Of a stretch of 35,610 nt of DNA, positions 16,958 to 25,679 are shown piece after piece. The notes beneath the pieces are model-generated. The model did not search any database. It was not told where the DNA came from and saw only the letters and a list, made by a program, of their open reading frames with translations. Numbering within the stretch: the stretch's first letter is position 1; every line of letters starts with the position of its first letter. The DNA is from Gammaproteobacteria bacterium (lineage in GTDB: Bacteria; Pseudomonadota; Gammaproteobacteria; JABXHR01). The stretch covers positions 1 through 35,610 of the forward strand of contig JABXHR010000193.1 of NCBI GenBank assembly GCA_013373515.1, read 5' to 3'. Position numbers and translations under genes: made by a program.

Positions 16958-17854
16958 GTGAACCCGATCGCTGAGCGAATTCTCGCCACCCTTGTCCCAG
17001 TCTTACTGATCGTGTTGACGGGCGTGATCTACGCCCATTACAAAAAGCCAGATATGCGGGCCACCAATGTGCTGAACATGGACCTACTGGTGCCGTTTTT
17101 GATTTTCAGTGCACTTGGCAACGCGCAGATCGATCTGCATAGCTATTTGCCCCTAGCGCTCGGCGCGCTGGCCATTATGCTGCTCTCGGGCATTTTGGCT
17201 TATCCCTTCAACCGCGCACTAGGTTACGACTACCGCACCTTTTTGCCGCCGATCATGTTTCCCAACACCGGCAATCTGGGTCTACCTCTGGTCTTGTTAG
17301 CCTATGGCAGCAATGCAATGCCCGCCGCAGCGGTGGTGTTTGTGATGTCGATGGTGCTGCACTTTACGCTTGGGTTTTATATGCTCGATCGGCATGCCAA
17401 AGTGCTCAATAGTACCTCTTTGCCGACATTGATCGCTTCAGTCGCAGCCCTGTGTGTAAACCTACTCGAAATACCGGTTTATTCCGAAGTGACCACCGCG
17501 ACAGAAATGCTCGGTCAAGCCTGCGTACCATTGATGCTATTTTCGTTGGGCGTACGGATGCACACCGTCAAACTCAACGATCTACCCATTGCTTTATGGG
17601 TGGCCATGCTCTCACCCATTATCGGCATCGCGCTAGCGTTTGCTTTGCAGCCACTGCTGCAGCTTAATACACAAGATTTTGCGGTGTTTGTGGTCTTCGG
17701 TGCGCTCCCCCCTGCGGTGCTTAACTTTATGGTGGCCGAGCGCTACAACCAAGAACCCGCCAAAGTGGCCAGTATCGTTTTGATCAGCAATATGTTTGCC
17801 CTGCTTTGGATGCCAGTGGCGTTTGTCATCACACCGGGCTTTGCCACGCTCTGA
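16958..17854 (+). CDS. AEC-family (auxin efflux carrier-like) permease
   Basis: An inner-membrane carrier of 298 residues with about ten hydrophobic spans arranged as two five-span halves, the AEC layout. Typical blocks are the N-terminal ILVLTGVIYAHYKKPDM, the FPNTGNLGLPLVL motif in the middle of the first half, and FGALPPAVLNFMVAERYN in the second half. The family moves small organic acids (for example malonate or malate) or other anions; the substrate here is unknown. It starts with GTG. It lies 38 bases after the DUF3108 gene, with no hairpin between, so it could be part of the same transcript. Confidence 0.85.
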   Translation: MNPIAERILATLVPVLLIVLTGVIYAHYKKPDMRATNVLNMDLLVPFLIFSALGNAQIDLHSYLPLALGALAIMLLSGILAYPFNRALGYDYRTFLPPIMFPNTGNLGLPLVLLAYGSNAMPAAAVVFVMSMVLHFTLGFYMLDRHAKVLNSTSLPTLIASVAALCVNLLEIPVYSEVTTATEMLGQACVPLMLFSLGVRMHTVKLNDLPIALWVAMLSPIIGIALAFALQPLLQLNTQDFAVFVVFGALPPAVLNFMVAERYNQEPAKVASIVLISNMFALLWMPVAFVITPGFATL

Positions 17855-17931
17855 TGATGACATTTTGGATAGGTTTGCCGATTTTGCAGTCGAGTTGGTT
17901 AAACTTGTCGGCCAGCTCGGCTTAAGCTCCC

Positions 17932-19740
17932 ATGACACAAACCGCTCTAGACATCCTGAAAACCCGCTTTGGCTTTGAACATTTTCGCGATCAACAAGCT
18001 GAGGTGGTCAACCATCTTATTGAGGGACACGACGCCCTAGTGCTGTTTCCAACCGGCGCAGGCAAAAGCGTGTGCTATCAACTGCCCGCCATCGCAAGGG
18101 CCGGTGTGGGCGTGGTGATCTCGCCGCTAATTGCGCTGATGGACGACCAAGTGCGCCACCTACATGCGCGGGGATTCAGCGCAGGCTTTCTCAATTCGTC
18201 CATTGACGGCCAAGCCCAAGCCCAAGTGATGCGCTCTGCAGAGCGCGGTGAGTTGGAGCTTCTGTATTTATCGCCCGAGCGCTTGCTGCACCCATCGACC
18301 TACGCTTGGCTGCAGGGCATCCAGATATCCCTATTTGCTGTCGACGAGGCGCACTGTATTTCGCAATGGGGGCATGATTTTCGTCCAGAGTATGCACAGC
18401 TAGGTGCACTGGCAAGGGACTTCCCCAACGTGCCTAGAGTGGCACTCACGGCCACAGCCGACGGCAACACCCAACGCGACATTGTGCATCAATTGCAGCT
18501 GCACTCGGCGCGGCGCTTTGTCAGCAGCTTCGACCGACCCAATATTCACTACAGCATTCAAGTGCGAGGTCGCGATTTTGTCGCTCAACTGCAGCACTTT
18601 ATTGAACAAAATCATCGAGATGATTCCGGCATCGTCTATTGCTTGAGCCGAAAACGCTGCGAAGAAGTGGCCGCAGAACTCGCGGCGAGCGGGCTGCCTG
18701 CCAAGGCCTACCATGCGGGCATGCCAAGCGACACGCGCAAGGCGATACTGCACGAGTTTCTCTATGCCGAACGCATGATTATCGTGGCGACGATTGCGTT
18801 TGGCATGGGCATCGACAAACCCGATGTGCGCTTTGTTGCGCATGTGGATTTACCCTCCTCGATTGAGGCCTACTATCAAGAAACCGGCCGCGCTGGGCGC
18901 GATGGACTCCCAGCCAGTGCTTGGATGCTTTACGGCAATCAAGACGCGGCCAGACGGCGTTCAATGATCGAGGACTCCGGCGGCGACAACACCGATGGGC
19001 AGACGCTGCGCACCATCGCTCACGGCAAGCTCAATGCGCTATTGGGGCTGTGTGAGACCACCGAATGCCGCCGCCAAGTGCTGCTGGGCTATTTCGACGA
19101 GAATACCCCGCCATGCGGTAACTGCGACCATTGCGATGCACCGCCATTAAAAATGGATGTCTCCACCCAAGCACAGCAAGCCTTATCGGCCGTCTATCGC
19201 ACCGGCCAGCAGTTTGGTGCAGCCTATTTGATCGATGTGTTGCGCGGGAGCAAAGATCAGCGCATTTTGGCCAATCGCCACGACCAACAGTCGACCTACG
19301 GCATTGGCAAAGACACCGACACAGAGACTTGGCAAGCGGTGTTTCGCCAGCTGTCCGCCAACGGCTGGATCAGCGCCAACCCTGACAAACGCGGGGCGCT
19401 GCAACTGACTGAGTCCGCGCGTGCGGTGTTGCGCGGTGAGGTCGATGTCAGCATCGCCAAACCCAGCACCACCGCCAAGCCCACGCAGAAAAAGCGCAAG
19501 ACGCTCCCTGAGGATATTGACCGCGAGCAATTCGACGCGCTGCGCCACACACGCCTTGAACTGGCCGACGAATGGTCGGTGCCGCCCTACGTCATTTGCG
19601 GCGATGCGCAACTATTTGAGATGCTGCGCGACTGGCCGCAAGACATCGACGATATGGCGTGTATCAAAGGCTTTGGTGCCAGTCGTGCCGAAAAATACGG
19701 TGATCACTTCTTGGACACGCTGGCAAGATTAAAAGTCTAA
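17932..19740 (+). CDS. recQ: ATP-dependent DNA helicase RecQ
   Basis: A 3'-5' DNA helicase used in RecF-type recombinational repair, 602 residues. Motif 0 [10 protein letters not shown], Walker [19 protein letters not shown] box [16 protein letters not shown], the TATAD motif III and the [13 protein letters not shown] and [10 protein letters not shown] motifs are all intact. The zinc-binding RQC part shows the four cysteines (in CETTECR and CGNCDHC), followed by a winged helix and a C-terminal HRDC domain (about 525-600). No ribosome binding site is evident. It converges on the esterase gene with a nested hairpin between. Confidence 0.96.
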   Translation: MTQTALDILKTRFGFEHFRDQQAEVVNHLIEGHDALVLFPTGAGKSVCYQLPAIARAGVGVVISPLIALMDDQVRHLHARGFSAGFLNSSIDGQAQAQVMRSAERGELELLYLSPERLLHPSTYAWLQGIQISLFAVDEAHCISQWGHDFRPEYAQLGALARDFPNVPRVALTATADGNTQRDIVHQLQLHSARRFVSSFDRPNIHYSIQVRGRDFVAQLQHFIEQNHRDDSGIVYCLSRKRCEEVAAELAASGLPAKAYHAGMPSDTRKAILHEFLYAERMIIVATIAFGMGIDKPDVRFVAHVDLPSSIEAYYQETGRAGRDGLPASAWMLYGNQDAARRRSMIEDSGGDNTDGQTLRTIAHGKLNALLGLCETTECRRQVLLGYFDENTPPCGNCDHCDAPPLKMDVSTQAQQALSAVYRTGQQFGAAYLIDVLRGSKDQRILANRHDQQSTYGIGKDTDTETWQAVFRQLSANGWISANPDKRGALQLTESARAVLRGEVDVSIAKPSTTAKPTQKKRKTLPEDIDREQFDALRHTRLELADEWSVPPYVICGDAQLFEMLRDWPQDIDDMACIKGFGASRAEKYGDHFLDTLARLKV

Positions 19741-19757
19741 ATAACATTCCGCCTGCT

Positions 19758-19803
19758 TGTGGTGATGGCGATTCGAGCAATCGTCCGGTCAACCATCACC
19801 ACA
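19758..19803. terminator. bidirectional nested hairpin between recQ and the esterase gene
   Basis: A perfect 11-bp outer stem (TGTGGTGATGG 19758-19768 / CCATCACCACA 19793-19803) encloses a second 5-bp stem (CGATT 19769-19773 / AATCG 19779-19783). It fills almost all of the 71-base gap between two converging genes. Neither side carries a T run, so it may act as a rho-assisted or RNA-protecting 3' end rather than a classical intrinsic terminator. Confidence 0.6.
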
Positions 19804-19811
19804 CAGACTCA

Positions 19812-22214
19812 TTACTGCGCCGTGACCTCAACTTCGGCAAGACTCAGATAGCCCGCATCCGCCTTCTGAATCCGCAGATATCGACCGTAAGCATCCAGTT
19901 CAATCGTCGCCGTGCCAGAGAGCACATCTGGATAATGATATTTGGCAACCGCATCGTTGGTTAGCAATTGGGCTAAACCGAAACCTTCCATATCAAAATC
20001 AGCCACCAACACGTAGAAGTTCTTCAGTCTATCCTCGCAACAATCCGTGCGATTCCAGATGGAAACAGAAGACAATGCATTGGCAGCGCCAAGATCAACT
20101 TGCCACCACGGGTTGGCTTCAAACTGCGTATGGGTGATCGTTTTGCTTGCAAAATGGCCAGATTGATCGCCATCGACTGCGCGACTACTGTATGCACCAT
20201 TTCGGGTGGTGGATTGCTTGGTCAGACGATCGCGACTGATATTGTTAAAGTCAAACTGATCATCCAACAGTTCAGCCCACTGCTGTCCATGGTGTTGCAG
20301 CCCTGCAGCCGTAAAGTGCACGCCATCGCGCAGGAACCCGCGTTCGCCATAATCATTGGTTTCGGCGCCCTTAAACACCGAAGGCGTATTATCGATGACC
20401 GCTTGCTGTCCTGCGATGACCGCCTGCTCTGCACTCTCGGTTGATTTCGGATGGAATGAGGCCAGTGCAACGCCCCATGGCACTTGAAAGCCCGCATCTT
20501 CGCGCGACCATGCAATCACCTGATTTAATAGCGTCTGATAGTTTTCTGCCGATGTATTGGCAATCGAATCCGACTCGCCTTGATGCCAAAGAATTGCTCT
20601 AAAGCCGTCGGTGCCCAGATCTTCAATCACCGGCTTTAATCTTGACTGATAGAGACTCGAATGCCACTGCCCGACACGCGTACCCCCCTGCCCCGTGGCA
20701 ACAACACCAATGGGTATACCGAGTTTTTCGTACAACCGATCTCCCATCGCAGGCCAAGCACTACCGTTAGTACCGGTAGCATTAGGCTGCGGATCTACCG
20801 CAGTTTGCCAAAAGCGATCTGTGCCGAGGGCCAAAATTTGATCGTAGCTCGGCACCTGAGCAGGCTTACCAAAGTTTGCCGAATTAGATTGGCCTGCCAT
20901 CAGAAATATCTCACCGATGCCGATCTTCTCAACCGTGGCAAAACTCACGGTGTTCTCGTCACGCACACCCTTGATTTCTAGGTCATACCAACCCGCCTGC
21001 GCACTGAGCTGCCCGACGAACTCTCCGTTGTCCGCTACTTGGCTATCCAGTTGTACCCAGGGCGTCGTGTAACCGCGTTGGCTATCTTCACGCTTTACCA
21101 GACGAGCCTCTACCTCAGTGGCCCCCTCAACCGTGCCAGACACGTCAATTGAGGCCACGTTGTTGTGCTGCTGGTACAGGTCAAATTCACGCGGCGTCGC
21201 TACCGACATCGAACCGGGACGCGTAAATTGAAAATTCGGCCCCAAATAAACGTGCTTCGACATGACCCCAGTAGGATAGGTAAAAACGTCTGACTTAACC
21301 GCACGGCCCGCACCGATTTGTATCTCTGAATGCGGGTCGATGACCGCATCAAACCAAAATCGCTCGCCGCCGTTGTGGTTGAGCGCTGCGATCGTATAGA
21401 CGCCAGGCGCAAGGTCTATCGCCTCGATGTCAGCATAGAAAACACCATCCACCGCCGAAGCCGAAAGCGGCACATCAATCGAGCCAAGCAAGTCGTCTTG
21501 CGAATTCCACAAACCGACTGTAGGAGACTTTGATTCGTCTAATATACCGTTGCCGTTCTGATCGAAGACCCCAAGGCGATTCACAGTGATGGGTGTATCA
21601 ACAGTAAAGTCATAGCCGACCATATAGCTGTCGATGTTGTTTGTCTTTCCGCCAGCGCTTCGACTAACACCCGCGTATGAGAATTCAAAATTAGGCCCCA
21701 AATAGATATTTTGCTCGCTAACGGACGCAGGGTATTTGAGCTGAGCACCCGCGGTGAAACGGCCCCGCACCACATTGACCGCGGGATCTACTGCAGAGCT
21801 CGCTTGAAACAAAAAGCGTTCGCCATCCTGATAATTCACTGCGCCAATGGTGTAACTGCCAGGCTCTAGGGCAATTGGGGTGATCGGCTGAAAGAAAGTA
21901 TCGTTCTCTACTATGCTATCGTCGGCGATTTGTGCAGAACCAAGCAGCGCGCCATCCGAGTTCCAAATGCCTACGGACGGCGCTGTACTCTCGTCTAACA
22001 CACCGTTCTTATTCGCGTCGATGATGCCAAGTTTCTCGATCAGAACGCGCTCTTGAAGCGTAAAGTCATAACCGACAACATAGCTTGAGATGTTATTCAC
22101 ACTGCCGCCTGTGAACGACTGGATGGCAACGTCAGCACTGCCAATGGTGGTCAGGCTAAGCAAACAGATGGAGGAGAGTAAAACTGCGCCTTGCAGTCGC
22201 TTGATCGGCTTCAT
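19812..22214 (-). CDS. secreted sialate-O-acetylesterase-like protein with lectin-like domains
   Basis: An 800-residue exported protein. The signal peptide spans about 1-28. Two tandem repeats follow (about 34-180 and 188-332), each with VGYDFT, LG-D-N-NG-LDES, VG-WNS, a GERF block and a closing YLGPNF strand; they look like beta-sandwich ligand-binding modules. A linker domain (340-430) leads to an SGNH/SASA hydrolase core with GQSN at 441-444 (Ser443), WHQGESD at 543-549 and Asp630/His633. The C-terminus (about 665-800) is an F5/8-type C or F-type lectin domain with WWQVDLG and NRTDCCEDRLKNF. It probably removes acetyl groups from extracellular glycans. Its GAGGA ribosome site is strong. 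Confidence 0.82.
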   Translation of the reverse strand: MKPIKRLQGAVLLSSICLLSLTTIGSADVAIQSFTGGSVNNISSYVVGYDFTLQERVLIEKLGIIDANKNGVLDESTAPSVGIWNSDGALLGSAQIADDSIVENDTFFQPITPIALEPGSYTIGAVNYQDGERFLFQASSAVDPAVNVVRGRFTAGAQLKYPASVSEQNIYLGPNFEFSYAGVSRSAGGKTNNIDSYMVGYDFTVDTPITVNRLGVFDQNGNGILDESKSPTVGLWNSQDDLLGSIDVPLSASAVDGVFYADIEAIDLAPGVYTIAALNHNGGERFWFDAVIDPHSEIQIGAGRAVKSDVFTYPTGVMSKHVYLGPNFQFTRPGSMSVATPREFDLYQQHNNVASIDVSGTVEGATEVEARLVKREDSQRGYTTPWVQLDSQVADNGEFVGQLSAQAGWYDLEIKGVRDENTVSFATVEKIGIGEIFLMAGQSNSANFGKPAQVPSYDQILALGTDRFWQTAVDPQPNATGTNGSAWPAMGDRLYEKLGIPIGVVATGQGGTRVGQWHSSLYQSRLKPVIEDLGTDGFRAILWHQGESDSIANTSAENYQTLLNQVIAWSREDAGFQVPWGVALASFHPKSTESAEQAVIAGQQAVIDNTPSVFKGAETNDYGERGFLRDGVHFTAAGLQHHGQQWAELLDDQFDFNNISRDRLTKQSTTRNGAYSSRAVDGDQSGHFASKTITHTQFEANPWWQVDLGAANALSSVSIWNRTDCCEDRLKNFYVLVADFDMEGFGLAQLLTNDAVAKYHYPDVLSGTATIELDAYGRYLRIQKADAGYLSLAEVEVTAQ

Positions 22215-22587
22215 TAATGGTCCTCATCGCCACAATTGGCGTTTGATTCAGAAAATCTGAGTCAAAAGTCCATTTTGGTGTATCACTTTGGTCAGCGTCC
22301 CTACCGCACTCAGGCGTCGGTAAATCGATATTATTTTTGTCATAGGGCCATGCGGCGGTTAACCGCTATCGATCACCCAGTGCAATCATACACAAAAATT
22401 TATACCATATATGAAATATAATACCTTGTGCTGATCGCCCCAAAAAAATTCGGACTGGCATGCAACTGATGATCAAGGGATCTCGCGCTGAACGATCGGC
22501 AAGCGGAGTTAGGAAGATCGATATTCTGCGAGTCAAACATAAGACACTTTCGGCTCACCAACAGTCAGCGCATACGCTTGAGCAAAG
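22215..22587. other. intergenic region upstream of the esterase gene
   Basis: A 373-base non-coding stretch between two minus-strand genes. It should hold the esterase promoter. Visible elements are a perfect 12-bp palindrome GCGGTTAACCGC (22355-22366), an AT-rich tract around 22390-22425 with ATACC repeated in direct orientation 19 bases apart, and TTGCAC on the minus strand (22380-22385). I could not fix a convincing -35/-10 pair. No hairpin with a T tract follows the GGDEF-EAL gene. Confidence 0.4.
22355..22366. promoter_or_regulatory. 12-bp palindrome, possible operator of the esterase gene
   Basis: GCGGTTAACCGC is a perfect palindrome located about 140 bases ahead of the esterase start codon. 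Symmetry and place suggest a binding site for a dimeric regulator, but there is no regulator gene beside it and no second copy seen in the window. Confidence 0.35.
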
Positions 22588-25017
22588 CTATATCGAAAAA
22601 AGCTCCGGCAATGAGGTTGCACCGTGCCGACCAAAACGTCGACCCACCTCGTCTAGACTTTGTAGCGGCACCGTAAAGAAATAACCTTGTAGCGTGTCAA
22701 CACCATGCGCTCGCAACCAGGTGAGGTTCTGCAAGTTTTCGATGCCCTCGGCCGTTACAGGTAGCCCGAGTTGGTTGCACATATCAATCACACTTCGGCA
22801 GACGGTCTGTCGCTTTTGATTGAAACACAACCCATCAACGAAAGACTTATCGAGCTTGATAAAATCCACTGGCAATTCAATCAGGCGCGTCAGCGAACTG
22901 TGCCCAACGCCAAAGTCGTCAATTGCAATTTTGTAGCCACGCTCGCGGACGGTTCGCAGTGAGGCCAAGACTTGATCGTGTAACTTAAATGCGGCGTGTT
23001 CGGTCATTTCGAGCGTGATTCTCGTCGGCGAAATGCCGTAGCGACGCGAGGCATCGTCTAACCGAGCTGCAAAATCACTCTCTCGAATGACACATTCGGA
23101 AATATTGATATTGAGTCTCACCTCAGAATCGACCATCTGAGTACACCCTGCAAACTGCTGCAAAGCCTTTTCAATCGCCAAGAATCCTGCCTTTACGCCA
23201 AACTCTCTAGATTCGAGCAAGTCGACAAAATACTCGGTTGAGTTCACCATCGGCCGATCATCCTGTTGCCAGCGCAGCAGCGCCTCAACAGCCACCAAGT
23301 CAGAGTGTTTTGCACCGACGATCGGCTGCCAATAAACCGAAATTTGATCCTTGCTCAGCGCAGCGCGGAATTGCTCGATGATTTGACTCTTTTGGGTGGC
23401 TTGATCCAGAAAGGCGCGTTGATAGCGCACCAACTCACCTGCCTTAAGCTGCTTAGAATGGTACATCGCCAAATCGACAGCCTGTGTCATCCCGAGTGTG
23501 GTCGGTGAATCGTCCGGGTATACCGCATAGCCAAACGAGGCTTGAATGGAAATATTGCGATCGCCCAGCATCAAATCGTTGGCGAATGCTTTCTGTATCC
23601 GCTGATGTAAGGTATGCATGGCGCTTTCATCATGTGGACCTGGAAGCAGAACCGCAAACTCATCCCCGCCCCAGCGGTAGGCCGAGTTATGGGGCGCAAT
23701 CAATTTCAAGCATTTGCCAATTTCAGCCAAGAGCTGATCACCCGTTAAATGCCCCTCGCTATCGTTAATCTGTTTAAAACCAACTAAATCAAAGAACAGC
23801 AGACAAAAGCTGCTAGTCTCAGACTCTTTCATTAAGCGGTGCTCAAAAGCCAAACGATTGGGCAAACCGGTCACCACGCATAACTCACGGAATCGATCCA
23901 ACTCGCGTTTGGCCGCATTGATCGCTCCCAGCTCTAAATTGAAGAATTGACGAATCCGCAGGATTTTGTTTTTCAGGTATTCTGCGTTATCCGCAACATC
24001 ATCCAAAGGCTCACTGAGAAGGGTTTCAATACGGCCCATCTCAAGCGAATCCTTCTCAATGTCGTACTCTGGGTACTGACGCAGACGATCCGTCCAACAT
24101 TCAATCTCCTCATAATCTCGGTTGCGATACATCACTTCAAAAACATCTGTCGCCGTGCCTTTCAAAAAGTGAAATGCGCCAACCTCGATCTGCAAAGCTA
24201 GGGTCTTTTCACCATAGTGTTGAGCCCTCTCCCACTTGCGCAAGGCGCGATAAGCTTCGAATAAATTGCCGGTAATAAAGATGCTAAGGAAGGCATTTTT
24301 ATTGGGCAAACGGCGTAGAAATCGCCGAGCCTTTGCAAGTAAGCCCACACTGCGTGCTGGTTCGCCTCGAACAGTCAAATAGTGAGCGCTGCTCAGCAGA
24401 ATTAGGATTGCTTGGGGTAAAAAGCCTTCAGCCATGGTCTGATCAACAAAGCGATCAATGATGTCTAGTTGGTAATTAATTCCCTCGCTTACCTCCAAAC
24501 AACCCACTAAAAATTGCCCTTTCCAAATCAGGTGCTGACGTCGATATTGTGTCGAGTAAAGTTTTTCGATGCGTTTTCGGTAAGGCAACATGGCCCTAAA
24601 GGTATTTTGCCCAGTCGTCGGCAGTCGCAAGCGCAGTTCGTCCGTAATCGAAATCGCCAAATCGGCATATTCCTTCTGCACTGGGTGAGTAATTTGGCGC
24701 AGCTTAGATTTAAATTCTAATGCGAATTTATGCGGCAAAAAGTGATGATAGCGATATACCTCGATACTCACCCAAACCTTTATCACATCAGGCAAATCAT
24801 CGCGTGCTAATAGCAACTGAGCAGCACGGCTCATGACAACAAACTCAAATAAGTTGCTTGCCGCTTTTACCACTGCGGCGAGTTCGACGGAGGAGCAATT
24901 TGTGGGTCTAGGATTAGACCACCAATGACGGTTCAATATGGCATGACAAAGGTCGTCAGAAAATGGTTGGGTGTAGCAGTTTTCAATATCGATCGAGTCG
25001 ACTGAGGTGAGTTCCAT
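22588..25017 (-). CDS. GGDEF-EAL protein with a long helical N-terminus
   Basis: An 809-residue cyclic-di-GMP enzyme. The GGDEF domain (about 375-535) keeps the intact GGDEF at 450-454 and the FDLVGFKQINDSEGH metal and substrate block. The EAL domain (about 550-800) keeps EALLRW (578-583), NINIS, LEMTE (669-673), DDFG (700-703), Lys721 and AEGIE (756-760), so both synthesis and hydrolysis are possible. The first 370 residues contain no membrane span or known sensor that I recognise; they are helical and rich in aromatic and basic residues, perhaps TPR-like around 200-340. The protein is therefore likely cytoplasmic. The ribosome site is a modest AGAG. Confidence 0.9.
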   Translation of the reverse strand: MELTSVDSIDIENCYTQPFSDDLCHAILNRHWWSNPRPTNCSSVELAAVVKAASNLFEFVVMSRAAQLLLARDDLPDVIKVWVSIEVYRYHHFLPHKFALEFKSKLRQITHPVQKEYADLAISITDELRLRLPTTGQNTFRAMLPYRKRIEKLYSTQYRRQHLIWKGQFLVGCLEVSEGINYQLDIIDRFVDQTMAEGFLPQAILILLSSAHYLTVRGEPARSVGLLAKARRFLRRLPNKNAFLSIFITGNLFEAYRALRKWERAQHYGEKTLALQIEVGAFHFLKGTATDVFEVMYRNRDYEEIECWTDRLRQYPEYDIEKDSLEMGRIETLLSEPLDDVADNAEYLKNKILRIRQFFNLELGAINAAKRELDRFRELCVVTGLPNRLAFEHRLMKESETSSFCLLFFDLVGFKQINDSEGHLTGDQLLAEIGKCLKLIAPHNSAYRWGGDEFAVLLPGPHDESAMHTLHQRIQKAFANDLMLGDRNISIQASFGYAVYPDDSPTTLGMTQAVDLAMYHSKQLKAGELVRYQRAFLDQATQKSQIIEQFRAALSKDQISVYWQPIVGAKHSDLVAVEALLRWQQDDRPMVNSTEYFVDLLESREFGVKAGFLAIEKALQQFAGCTQMVDSEVRLNINISECVIRESDFAARLDDASRRYGISPTRITLEMTEHAAFKLHDQVLASLRTVRERGYKIAIDDFGVGHSSLTRLIELPVDFIKLDKSFVDGLCFNQKRQTVCRSVIDMCNQLGLPVTAEGIENLQNLTWLRAHGVDTLQGYFFTVPLQSLDEVGRRFGRHGATSLPELFSI

Positions 25018-25299
25018 CTCTAGCTCTCTGGCGCAAAAGTATTGAGTGATGCACGGTCACCACCACTGGCGTTATACCGTGTCAAATTCCGGTGCCCCTT
25101 CGTAGGGCGACAAAGAGGCATGCAAGATTCGAACCGCATACCAACAATCGTAAGCAAGGGACGCCGGCTATGACCGGCAAAATGCAGGTTAAGGGCGAAC
25201 AATCAGTCGTAATGAGACTAAGGCGCAGAGCGTGTGACCATATCGCCTGTCAATGGACGATTAAGCTCTAAATTAAGCGCACTTATTTCGGAGTTTCAC

Positions 25300-25650
25300 A
25301 TGCAATACACCAACAAATTTCAAGCCATGGCCGATGCTGCGCGTGCGCGTGTTCAATCTGTTCAAGCGTCGGACGTTGATTCACTGATGGCCGATGGCGC
25401 AATTGCGCTGGATATTCGAGATCCAGACGAACACGCCGCCGGACACATTTCAGGCTCACAAAATCTGAGCCGTGGCAAATTAGAAATGCTGGTGGAGGGC
25501 CGTATCCCCGAGCTGGATACCAAAATTATGTGCTACTGCAATGCCAACAATCGCGGCGCATTATCCGCCGCTGCATTGGTGGATATGGGCTATATCAATG
25601 CCACCTATATTGAAGGCGGCTTAAATGCTTATAAGGCGCTAAGTGCCTAA
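25300..25650 (+). CDS. single-domain rhodanese-like sulfurtransferase
   Basis: A 116-residue single rhodanese domain. The active-site loop CNANNR (80-85) has the six-residue form of sulfurtransferases, with Cys80 as the persulfide carrier; the preceding CH2A-type LDIRDPDEHAAGHI block is also typical. A longer frame begins at 25234, but GGAG at 25290-25293 lies six bases before the ATG of 25300, which decides the start. No signal peptide, so cytoplasmic. Upstream is a 7-bp direct repeat, ATTAAGC (25260-25266 and 25272-25278), of unknown meaning. The sulfur donor and acceptor cannot be inferred from neighbours. Confidence 0.85.
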   Translation: MQYTNKFQAMADAARARVQSVQASDVDSLMADGAIALDIRDPDEHAAGHISGSQNLSRGKLEMLVEGRIPELDTKIMCYCNANNRGALSAAALVDMGYINATYIEGGLNAYKALSA

Positions 25651-25653
25651 AAT

Positions 25654-25677
25654 AATGGCGGCCTATTGGCCGCCATT
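25654..25677. terminator. bidirectional terminator
   Basis: A perfect 10-bp stem AATGGCGGCC / GGCCGCCATT with loop TATT sits between the converging rhodanese and GcvT-family genes. On the minus strand the stem is followed by ATTATTTT, a fair U tract for the leftward gene; on the plus strand the tail is weaker and runs into the other gene's stop codon. Confidence 0.8.
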
Positions 25678-25679
25678 GA

